Made by a program: the position numbers and the translations under genes. The notes under the pieces are model-generated. The model saw only the letters and a program-made list of their open reading frames with translations. It was not told where the DNA came from and did not search any database. Below are positions 1-8,698 of a stretch of DNA of 64,000 bases, one piece after another; positions within the stretch are counted from its first letter, which is position 1, and every line of letters begins with the position of its first letter. This stretch comes from Physcomitrium patens (lineage: Eukaryota > Streptophyta > Bryopsida > Funariales > Funariaceae). The stretch is from positions 12,891,516-12,955,515 of the forward strand of contig NC_037260.1 in assembly GCF_000002425.4 (NCBI RefSeq), in the 5' to 3' direction.

Positions 1-588
1 ACCTTCTGATCTCCAAAAGCTTCCGTAAGACTCCTCTTAAACTCAAAAGAGTAACAGTAGGTCTCAAATTGACACCTTAACTTCAAACGGCTATATCTTA
101 TTCACCCTAACTCCAAACTCTATAAAATTTGTACAAAAATTATAGCTACAACCCTAAACTTTACAATCCTTGCCTCTGATTTCCTAATGGTCTCTTTGAA
201 GTCGCCGAAACCCTTATCAAGGTCGCGGGCAGCCTCCTAAAAGCCATTGGGCATGGATTTCGACCAATGGGGATGAAGATCCTTATTTTTACCTTCATCC
301 AACCATGCCTTGGTTTTATCCCTCCCAATTAACCTCCTATTAGTGTAAATCTTCATCTTTAGGCTTCTATCTTCTCCCAAGGCTTCATACTAAACATTTA
401 GGTCCTATATATATATATATATATATATTTAATGTCAAAATCAAAAGAAATAAAGAAACAAAGTAAAATTTCTTATACTAACTCTTTTTAATTTAATCTA
501 CTAGCCACTTTAACACACATCTAGATTTATCAACATATAATATGTTTTAACTAATTTTTACATACTGTAAGCATTTACAGTATGACAC
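1..588 (-). mobile_element. Putative LTR end of another retrotransposon, cut by window edge
   Basis: Family-B pol homology of the neighbouring minus-strand element stops near 588. The minus strand then begins TGTCATACTGTAAATGC, a typical LTR start with a 10-bp inverted repeat (561-570 and 575-584, loop GCAT). No coding similarity is visible to position 1. A (TA)n run lies near 407-427. I infer the 5' end of an LTR inserted into the family-B element; the other end is outside the window. Confidence 0.4.
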
Positions 589-589
589 T

Positions 590-1038
590 GCATAAATGAC
601 AAACGGTGTGCCTTCCTTGGGCGATCTTACAAACGCTCTTGCTCTAATGAATAAGGATTTTTCTATTCAGAGTTTTCTACTAGGCTTGTTCTTGGATGGT
701 TTTGTGGGAAAGGTCATCTTCCGCAACCTACATTCTATGGATGGATTATGCTTTTTCAACCAAGAAAGACCAAAAATAATAGTATTTGATGGAGTTTTAA
801 TAATATTGAAAATAATATGACTACTATGGCCCTTAAACATCACTTCTATAGGTTCTGATTCATAAGTGACACTACCAGACAATAAAAGTCGCCCATCTAT
901 GATCTCAATGTGAACAGGTTTGGATTTTTGTACTAAATGGATCTTATGATGCTTCACAAATTCTTCGTCTAAGAAACAAGCAGATGCTCCTAAATCTAAT
1001 AATGCTAAGGTTCTCATTTTTTGAGGGCCAATAAACAA
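590..1038 (-). pseudogene. Retropepsin-like protease and pol linker, family B remnant
   Basis: The minus-strand frame 1038-667 encodes an aspartic protease of the Ty3 type, aligning throughout with the proteases of A1 and B1. The active-site triplet is DLGAS here; the other copies have DSGAS, so the catalytic Asp-Ser-Gly motif has lost its serine. The ILGLSW-type second motif is present as IFGLSWL. Homology continues out of frame to about 590 into the linker (KSLFI.ARAF-like) that precedes reverse transcriptase in intact copies. No RT follows. This is a dead fragment. Confidence 0.8.
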
Positions 1039-1149
1039 AGGGATTGTAAAACAAAGGGCAGGTTGAGCGAAAAGAAAGGAACCTGGTTGTTATTGCGATA
1101 TTTCACTATCCAGCTGCACAGTTCCTATTGTAGCTGGGCATCCTCATTT

Positions 1150-2150
1150 TCCTGAACAAACGCACCCCTAGTCCTGACAATGCATCGATTTTGCTTCTTG
1201 GAGCAATTTTCAACTTTGTGGCCTTCTTCATCGCAATATAAGCATAGACCTTTCTCCATACGCCACTTTTTTTCTTCTAGAGTAAGGAATTTGAGACGTA
1301 CCGCATCAATTTATATGTCTTCTACCTCTGAATGTGAATTCACGTTGCTTACCGACATAGTTGGGGCATAGCAAACCGTATGTTGACTTGAGCGTTGGTC
1401 TTGGCGATGTTGAAATAGGCAGTTATCGCACTTCACAACTTCGCTAATAGTTTCGTTGAGCAATCGCGGATCAGGAAGAGTTAACAATAAATCCTTCATA
1501 TCATCCCTTAAATTCCAATAGAATTGACTCATCAATGCTTCTTTGTTCCAATTGATGTTGCATGCTAATTGCGTGAAATTCGATGCATAGACTAATGTAG
1601 AACGCATCCCTTGTCATAGTGACCGGATCTTTGTTGCAGCCCATCGAACCTTGTCGTGTTTACCAAATACTTCCGCAAACGCCTCCAAAAAGGTTTCAAA
1701 GTTGTTTAGTATGGACGATTGTTTCTCAAATAAAGGAGCAAACCATGATAGAGCTTGCCTTGTAAGTAAGGTTCGAACAAGCCCAACATGTGATTCCTCT
1801 GTTGGATAGCGTTTAGGCTGTAAAACTGTTATCAACCTGATTTGATTGATGAATCTTCAAAACTTGGAACGCGTACCATCAAACTTGTCCGGAAGGCTAA
1901 CTCAGGGCTCTTTATGTTGTAGAACCAGTGGTGCTTGTCAAACCTGAGATAAAGTTGCTTCTCCAAGTACAGAAGTTTGAGGCTGGTGTAAACTAGATTG
2001 TGCCATCCTAGATGCTCAATCATTATGAAGCCTTGCCACGACTCCTTCAATCTCTGTAGTTCTTTGCGATAACGTAGCGAGAGCATTCATGATAGCATCC
2101 AACTTCGACTCCGAACTTTTTGTCATACTAATGTCTTGGCCTCCGGCCAT
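1150..2150 (-). pseudogene. Gag of truncated family-B Ty3 element
   Basis: A gag remnant starts at a minus-strand ATG at 2150 (MAGGQDIS...). It shows the same order as B1 gag: N-terminal coiled region, capsid core (fragments at 2086-1832, 1835-1614 and 1607-1311), and a CCHC zinc knuckle (CLYCDEEGHKVENC-like) near 1250-1195. The capsid core is split among three frames by indels and contains stops. It would normally form the retrotransposon capsid and package RNA. Not functional as it stands. Confidence 0.7.
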
Positions 2151-2185
2151 TCTAAGAGAGGACAGAAATGACTCTACAAGAAGAT

Positions 2186-2403
2186 AATATTGGTTTAGAA
2201 GAGGGTACTCCGTAACCTCTAAAATGCCTTAAGAGTTTCAAGAAAAGGGGTAATCCACTCTCTCCAAGAAGAATAAGACTCCAATATTATAACAAAAGAA
2301 GTATCAGTTTAGAGGAGGGTAATCCGCAACCTCTAAAACGCTAGTACACCTTCAAGCAGAGGGGTAATCTACACTCTAACGAGGAAGAAATTAGATCTGA
2401 TAT
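2186..2403 (-). repeat. Two leader hairpin units, family B copy
   Basis: Two units lie between the LTR and gag on the minus strand: 2403-2301 and 2288-2186. Each contains two copies of the GGATTACCC-type loop core (GTAATCC on the plus strand). The ends of the second unit are AATATTGG and CCAATATT, a paired variant of the AATATCAG/CTGATATT ends seen in B1, so both strands of the stem changed together. Confidence 0.75.
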
Positions 2404-2416
2404 CTGAGGTGAGTGA

Positions 2417-2427
2417 AGTCTCGACAA
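2417..2427 (-). promoter_or_regulatory. Self-complementary primer-binding site, family B
   Basis: Minus-strand TTGTCGAGACT starts 2 nt after the LTR end (2430). It is the exact reverse complement of AGTCTCGACAA within the same LTR (2567-2557), the predicted RNA start by comparison with B1. Confidence 0.65.
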
Positions 2428-2429
2428 AC

Positions 2430-2723
2430 TGTCATCGACACAGAAATACAAGCTTGAGATCTAACAAGAAGTTCAAGAAGAACTGGTAAGAACTAGATTA
2501 ATCAGATGAATACAAGAATAACACCAAAGAGGTGAGCTAGAACTACAAGAGATGTGTTGTCGAGACTGAAGAACTCTTCAATCTTGATTTCAAAATATAC
2601 TCCTATTTAGGAAGCTTCTCAAGCTACTTCTCCCAACTAAGAAGCTTCTAAAAGGTTCCAGAGACTTGCTTCTAGAAGGTTCTAGAAACTTGTCTCTAGA
2701 AGGTTCTAAGGACTTCCCTAACA
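2430..2723 (-). mobile_element. Family-B 5' LTR (internally shortened)
   Basis: Starts TGTTAGGGA and ends TGACA on the minus strand. It is 294 bp against 463-474 bp in B1, so U3 has lost sequence. It keeps the TTCTAGAACCTTCTAGAA heat-shock-element-like array and the palindromic initiator region. Confidence 0.8.
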
Positions 2724-3068
2724 TTTGAAGACCAAGCTAATTATGTGGACCACACATAGAAAAACTTGCCTTATAAGTCAAGGCATGTGGTTTACAAAGT
2801 CAACACACATTGGAGGTCCTATAGAACATTGCTTTGTAGCCCCTACTTAGATAGTATATGTAGAGACAAGAATAAAGCCCTCTTCACTCTTATCAATTCT
2901 TTTCATGCTTCTAGTCTAGTTTCAAGAGTCTCAAGTTTTTTTGTCTTTTGAAAATAAGCCTTTCTAGTTTCTTTTAATATATATACTTCTTTATTTCTAT
3001 TTTGTCACTCTTTTTTTGATATGAATTTCATTGATTTATGTATCATCTTTTAGTTCATGTCCTTGATA
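2724..3068 (+). mobile_element. Family-A LTR fragment
   Basis: Directly abuts the family-B LTR. It matches the A1 LTR from about its one-third point (AGCTTGAAGA..CAAGC) through the TATA region and hairpin to a degenerate end (CCTTGATA for CCTTGACA). The 5' third is missing. Confidence 0.75.
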
Positions 3069-3837
3069 GATGAATGAATAGAAAGATATTAACAAGAGTG
3101 AAAAAGGCTTCATTCTTGCTTCCATATATACTATCTATTTTGGAGCTACATGGTAATATTCTATATAACCTTCAATACATGTTGGCTTTGCTAGATATAT
3201 GACTTAATTTACAAGATTAATTATCTATATGTGTGCCACATAATTAGCTTGTTTTACAAGCTACTAACATGTATGTCACGTGGCAAACTTGTTGACCAAG
3301 TTTCTAGTCTATTAATTAATAATAAATACATATAAAATCTATGTTTCATCTATGAAGCTTTTAGAAAGCTACTCTAAAAAATATTATGAAAAAAATCTAT
3401 TTTTATCTACTTCTATTTAATTACATAGAAAAATATTAGACTAACTATGTATATCCATGATATTATCTCTTTTTTTAGAAATGAGTTCTATGAAGAGTGA
3501 TTATCATATATTGAAGAAATTTAATATACAACAAATTGTGTTTGCCACATACTCTCATCTTATTCTCTTTGAAAATGGTTGATAGGTCTTCTCAGCCATC
3601 AATAATATTCTATAATAGGATGAAAAAACTATCTTGTTATTTAATTATTTTTGAGACCTTCAAAACTTCCTTCAAATAAAACATTTGAAATATTATCAAG
3701 AATTATTCCTACCTCTAATAAAATCACAAAACATCAAGAAGCTCTCTTTCTAAGTCATGATACCAAATACATTGTTTTTTGCCATCCATTCAAGAAAGGA
3801 CATTATTATCCAAGTACAAAACCAAGAATATTATAGT

Positions 3838-4178
3838 TGACCTCTAAGTATCAATCTAATCTATTTCAGGGATTTTTTAGCCCAATCCTATCCTTAACTT
3901 AACTCTAGTATCAATCATATTAATTATTTATTTTTTTAACCTATTTTTATCAATTTATAATCTTTCTAAAGTAAGAAAAGAAAATTTATAATTTAAAAGA
4001 TAAAATTACTAACCAATCTTTAATTTATTAACTATTAAGATAAGAAAATAAACTAAGAGTCTTTTATAAAAGCCATGTTTAAATGTCTTGAATTACTATT
4101 GAATCAAGATAATTAAATATTAATTAAAAAATTATTTTTGATTATATTATTACCATATAGTTGTATTAGAACACAATA
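3838..4178 (-). repeat. Partial LTR of an unclassified element (copy of 22197-23225 repeat)
   Basis: About 340 bp matches the right-hand third of the repeat at 22197-23225. On the minus strand both begin with TATTGTG/TGTTGTG followed by TAATACAAC. Both copies sit inside decayed family-A elements. Confidence 0.55.
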
Positions 4179-4399
4179 CAATATTAATTTGCATTGATTT
4201 TGGCCTTGATGGATAAGTTTCTGAAAACTTAGGAATTACCATCATTACTTGATTTATTCATCTTCTACAAAGTCTTTATTCTTGATACCTTTTAAATAAT
4301 TAATTATTACATATAATAGCTTAAATAATAAATTATTCCAAAGATTTTACTTTTAGCATTTTTAATAATAAATCTTTGATATTATCCTCCAAGTCATAT

Positions 4400-5030
4400 T
4401 AAAATTGATTGATAAGGACTTTGTCATTTTAGTCTACATTACATGCTAAGTTTTGGAATTCAGCAGCATGTATGGTGGCTGACTATGATCTTTGTTGTAA
4501 AGAGAAGAGCTTGATTTTTACTACTCTTTTTCAATCACTTTCTTTGAATGTAATTGTAAATACTTCTATGAATGAATTAAAATCATAAAAGAATTATGAA
4601 TAATTTTCCATCAAAGATGCAAATTAAAAGAATGTACTTCTAAATAGAAGTGCGCTTATGAATCCAACTTGAATAAATCCATCAAGTTATAGGAAGAAAT
4701 ACAATCTTAGATAGAGCTTGACTTGTTGCAAAAATCCTCAAAATTTTGATCTTGTTTTATTAAACTTTTCAGGCATACTAATCCTTATACTTATCATATT
4801 TGTAGAAGCAAAAAAAATTGGATTTGGTTGTGAAGTCAATCTACTTGCTTCCTTCAATATATAACTTCTTCCATAGGAATAGGATTAGTGATTTTGTAGT
4901 TAGTACTAGTAATACATGAAATTCCCATCTTAAGCATATTGACAAGTTTGTGAAGATTTGTAATAGTTGTAAATCTAATTTCACTTCTATCAAATGTAGC
5001 ATCCATGATTTTTTCTTCCATTTCAAATAC
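4400..5030 (-). pseudogene. Gag remnant of deleted family-A element
   Basis: Minus-strand sequence aligns with A1 gag. The stretch near 4500-4430 corresponds to the capsid segment around YASQFRQLAIDIKWDD. The longest open frame (5026-4841, 61 codons) covers the gag start region. Multiple stops and AT-biased substitutions make it non-coding today. Confidence 0.5.
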
Positions 5031-5253
5031 TTAACAAATTAAAAGAAGGTAATCTACAACTTTTAATATTAAATAAAAAATTTTGCAAAGAAGAATAATT
5101 TGCTCTCTTTAAAGAAAAAAATCAATATTATAAAATTAAATAATTTATTTAAAGGTAGATAAATTGTAATCTTAAAAATATAATAATAAAATTAGAGTAA
5201 TCCAATCACTTCTAAAAAAAGAAAAGAATAATGAATTAGCCTTCTTATCAAAT

Positions 5254-5792
5254 TATCAAGGTTATGAATCTCAAAGTAAGAAAATCTCAATACATTCTTG
5301 TGTCACTCAAAAAAATTAAGTATTTATTCAAAGATGGTAATATATTGAACTAGTTTGGCTATTGCCAAAGATAAGAAGATTAGAAAGTCTTGAAACAAGA
5401 CTAAGGATTAAAAAAGCAATAACAAGAGTGAAGAAGGCTTCACTCTTGCTTCCATATATACTATCTAATTAAGAGCTATGTAATAATATTCTATAGGACC
5501 TCTAATACATGTTGGCTCTGCTAAATACATGACTTAATTTGAAATATAAGTTATCTATATATTTGCCACATAATTAGCTTATTTCACAAGCTACTAATAC
5601 ATATTTTATATAGCTAACTTCTTGACCAAGTTTCTAGCCTACTAATTAAATACAAACACATGTAAAATCAAAGTAACATATATAAAGCTTTTAAGAAGCT
5701 TTTTTAGAAGATATTATGAAATTAATCTATTTTTATCTACTTCTATTTAATAATAGAGATAATTATTGAAATAAATATGAATATCCATGATA
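5254..5792 (-). mobile_element. Family-A 5' LTR of deleted element
   Basis: 539 bp; degenerate ends (TATCA.. and ..TGATA for TGTCA/TGACA). It includes the hairpin AACAAGAGTGAAG..CTTCACTCTTG on the plus strand and a TATATA box. A degenerate CTTCTTATCAA (about 5241-5251) lies 2 nt beyond its end, matching the primer-site position of other copies. Confidence 0.75.
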
Positions 5793-6022
5793 TCCTATCA
5801 TTTCAACAGTGTCGCCATTTACTTCAATCAACTCTGGTCTTCAAGATCATTGTTACAAAGCTATCCATATTATAGAATTAATAATAAAAGACTTAATTCT
5901 TCCTTGAATTATAATTATTAATGGTCCAAAAAAAATGTGGTTCAAATTAAAGGATCTTCATAAGTCTAATTCAATGAATTGATGTTTATTAATAAAACTA
6001 TAATTTTACAATCTTAAAATGA

Positions 6023-6026
<4 letters not shown>

Positions 6027-6062
<36 letters not shown>
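6027..6062. repeat. (TA)n microsatellite
   Basis: About 18 uninterrupted TA units. Similar runs occur near 29749, 30391, 31687, 39657, 40121, 40313, 40561 and 41855. Confidence 0.95.
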
Positions 6063-6064
<2 letters not shown>

Positions 6065-6099
6065 TGGTATCTTTAGTTTTTTAATGATTTAATTTATAA

Positions 6100-6270
6100 A
6101 TATTGAAATTGACATTTAGAATGAAGAATTAGTTGATAGGATTTTGGCCAATCTACCTCTTAATTGAAAAAAATTTAGACAACATGTTTCAAGTAAAGAA
6201 AAATCTCTTACATATAAAAAATTAAAAATCTTGATTTTATAAGAAAAACATATTTGTCAATAAATCTACA
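6100..6270 (+). pseudogene. Ty1/copia-like gag fragment
   Basis: One frame reads ILANLPLN*KKFRQHVSSKEKSLTY, resembling the copia-type gag stretch (ANLP..W..FRQ) that lies before the zinc knuckle. It has a stop at the expected Trp and further stops downstream. It fits the copia protease and pre-integrase fragments found further along the same strand, so I treat 5.8-6.9 kb as the left part of one decayed copia-like element. The rest of 5793-6797 is AT-rich without a recognisable domain. Confidence 0.5.
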
Positions 6271-6797
6271 AATCTAACAATAGCAAGGTGGCTCTCATTA
6301 TATAATAAGTCTTATTCACATTAAAAAAAATTTTAAAATATTGCAATAATTTTTGACAATCAAGATTTTTTTTAAAATAATCTTCTAGTTGTGGTTTCTT
6401 AAATAATAGGAGAGATTTTAATTCCATCTCACAAAAGAAGGTCTCTTATACTAGCTTTTGGTCTCAACCCTAAAGCTATTAATCTGCTCAAATATTTTTC
6501 TTTCAATTATATCAAAGAAATAAATCAAAAAACTAATCAAGAGCATGCCACAAATATAGAAATTCTTAATACTAGACAAATAAATACAAACTTTACATTT
6601 TTAAAAACCATATTTTTGAATTTCAACTAAATTTTAATACAAATGCATTGACATGGTACCAAAATCGTTTTGCAAAAGCTACTATCATAATATACATAGA
6701 GAAGGTATTAGAACCAATAAAAAATATAGTATTAGTAGAAGTTTTTGGTATTTGCACATCTGAAATTTCTAATCATCAACAACCAAAAGAGTGATTG

Positions 6798-6920
6798 ATA
6801 GATTCAGAAGATATGGCTTACATAATTAGCAATAAAGATTTACTAACTTCATTTGAAAATGCACCAAAATCTAAAGTCACTACAAGTAGGAAAAAAAATT
6901 TCTTTCAATTTTTGTATAGG
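6798..6920 (+). pseudogene. Ty1/copia-like protease fragment
   Basis: The frame reads IDSEDMAYIISNKDLLTSFENAP.., which I align with the copia protease start IDSGA.SH followed by a conserved NKDLL..F stretch. The active-site Gly is now Glu. The sequence is interrupted at 6920 by element A1. The same reading resumes beyond 12823 with the pre-integrase segment, showing A1 inserted into this gene. Confidence 0.55.
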
Positions 6921-7481
6921 TGTCACGGCCATAATCATGTAAGCTAATAATTACATATAGAAATAGGTAGAAGTAAGTAAAAGTAGATAAAAGTAAGTTT
7001 ATTCTATAATATTTAATATAGAAGCTTCCTAGAAACTTCCTAGATGCTGCTTTGACTTCATAGGTGTCTTTAATTGACTTTTTGAATTAGAAACGTGGTC
7101 AACAAGTTGGCCATGTGCCACACATGTTGTTAGCTTGAAGATCAAGCTAACTATGTAGCCCATACGTAAAAAAACTTGCCTTGTAAGTCAAGGCATGTGT
7201 CCTACAAAGTCAACACATATTGGAGGTCCTATAGAACGTCGCCACGTAGCCCCTAGTTAGATAGTATATATAGAGACAAGAGTGAAGGCTTCTTCACTCT
7301 TGTCAACTCCTTTCTTGCTTCTAGTCTAGTTTCAAGGGTCTCTAGTTTTCTTGTCTTTTGGCAATAGCCATTCTAGTTTCTCTTTTCAATATACATACTT
7401 ATTATTCATATTTTGTTACTTTTCTTTGAGTGAAGGCTTACTTGTTTGAACTATTTTTTCATCAAGTTCTTGTCCTTAACA
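6921..7481 (+). mobile_element. A1 5' LTR
   Basis: 561 bp, TGTCACGG...TTAACA (3' LTR ends TTGACA). It contains TATATATA at 7265-7272 and a perfect 13-bp palindrome (7275-7287 with 7292-7304, loop GCTT) over the predicted start site at 7296. Confidence 0.9.
7265..7306 (+). promoter_or_regulatory. A1 LTR TATA box and predicted RNA start
   Basis: TATATATA starts at 7265. ACTCTTGTCAA starts at 7296, 31 bp downstream. This 11-mer is the segment complementary to the post-LTR primer site, so I place the RNA 5' end there by inference. Confidence 0.55.
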
Positions 7482-7483
7482 GA

Positions 7484-7495
7484 TTTACAAGAGTA
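7484..7495 (+). promoter_or_regulatory. A1 self-complementary primer-binding site (two mutations)
   Basis: TTTACAAGAGTA begins 2 nt after the LTR. The related copy at 62649 has TTGACAAGAGTG, a perfect complement of the LTR start CACTCTTGTCAA. A1 has 10 of 12 positions. Confidence 0.6.
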
Positions 7496-7500
7496 CATTT

Positions 7501-7611
7501 ACAATATCAGAGCTTTGTTTTTTCTTGAGTAAGAGTGGATTACCCCTTTCTCTTGACAAGACATAAGCGTATTAGAAGTTTGCGGATTACCCACTTCTAA
7601 ACTGATATTGT
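7501..7611 (+). repeat. A1 leader hairpin unit (single)
   Basis: Ends ACAATATCAG (7501-7510) and CTGATATTGT (7602-7611) pair perfectly over 10 bp. Inside, TTAGAAGT and ACTTCTAA pair around TTGCGGATTACCC, and a first hairpin AGAG..CTCT carries GTGGATTACCCC. Families A and B share this layout with different stem sequences. Confidence 0.75.
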
Positions 7612-7693
7612 TCTTAGTATCTTCTTTGTTATCAAGTCTTTCTTTTCTTTTGTCTTGAGCACTATCAAACAATTTTTTCTTCTTAGTGTTATT

Positions 7694-8698
7694 ATGACAG
7701 AGCTTGTTGAAATGAAGAGTGTAATGGCACAAATGCAAGAGCAAATGAGGGAGTTAATGCTTGCGATGCATCAACTCAATTCACCAACACAGGAAAGAAC
7801 AAGAATGGCAGAAAGTGGGGATATAGAGATGATCGGAGCTGCTTCAACATCTACAACAAATCACGTTCCTTCTCCAATTGTACAACACCCTGTAAGCACT
7901 AGAGAACCAAGAATTGCCTTACCCGAGAAATTTGATGGTACGAGATCAAAGTTTCGAGGGTTCATCAATCAAGTACAATTGGCAATTGAACTTCAACCGC
8001 AAAGCTATCCAACTCCAGGATCACAAGTCAGGTTTATTGGCACTCTACTTTCTGGTTCTGCATTATCGTGGTTTTCGTCTTTTCTTGAACAACGAAATCC
8101 AATATTGGACAATTTGGAAGCTTTTTTGGCGAAGTTTTGATCTATGTATGGTGAACACGATGCAACTTGTGTTGCAACAAATAAGATCCGAATTCTACGA
8201 CAAGGAAATCGCTCAGTAACAGTGTATGCTTCACAATTTTGACAACTTGCAATTGACATCAAGTGGGATGATGTTGCACTCATCAGTCAATTTCTTTATG
8301 GATTGCAATACGAAGTAAAGAAATTGATGCTCAACTTACCTGATCCTCAAACTTTGAGTCAAGCAATCGATTTTGCGGTAAAATGTGATAATCGACTTTT
8401 CGAATTTCGATCCGAGAATCATTCACGGGAACCTCAACATTATTACTCAATGGCAACATCAACATCTTTGCCAAACGTACATTCAGAAGTAGAAGACATG
8501 CAAATAAACGTGGTACGTTTTAAATCCCTAACTGAGCAAGAAAAGATTCGTCGTCGTCAAGAAGGATTATGTTTATATTGCGGAGAACCTAAGCACACTG
8601 CTCAACATTGTCCAAAGAAACGACGCAACTATAAAATGAGGGATACGACGGTCAAAGAAGACAACATGTCAGAAATCGGATTCGTCCAGCTACAATAG
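7694..8698 (+). pseudogene. A1 gag with zinc knuckle
   Basis: One frame from ATG 7694 to the stop at 8696-8698, about 334 codons, the usual size for chromovirus gag. Residues about 1-35 are a heptad-like M/L/Q-rich region. The capsid core begins at ALPEKFDGTRSKFRGFINQ. A CCHC knuckle (CLYCGEPKHTAQHC, near 8570-8615) would bind RNA. There are two in-frame stops, at 8138 and 8240; the copy at 62.8 kb has CGA at both points, so each is a CGA to TGA change. The frame overlaps pol by about 60 nt, with pol in the -1 frame. No obvious slippery heptamer is visible. Confidence 0.85.

Larger units (their letters stand above)
585..2723 (-). mobile_element. Truncated family-B Ty3/gypsy element (LTR, leader, gag, protease)
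   Basis: Reading leftwards: LTR (2723-2430), self-complementary primer site, two leader hairpin units, gag, then the aspartic protease and the start of the pol linker. Everything after the linker is missing at the junction near 588. The sequence parallels element B1 (13042-19551), including the LTR start TGTTAGGG and the AGTCTCGACAA RNA-start motif. Gag has several stops and frame changes and the protease active site is changed, so it is a relic. Confidence 0.8.
3089..5792 (-). mobile_element. Internally deleted family-A Ty3 element
   Basis: On the minus strand: 5' LTR 5792-5254, degenerate primer site and leader (about 5251-5040), gag remnant (about 5030-4400), then a jump to the last part of the element (about 3837-3463, ORF3 end and pre-LTR region), and a 3' LTR fragment 3462-3089 that stops inside the TSS palindrome. 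Protease to integrase is absent. A fragment of an unrelated LTR (3838-4178) sits at the deletion point. All sequence is heavily AT-shifted. Confidence 0.7.
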
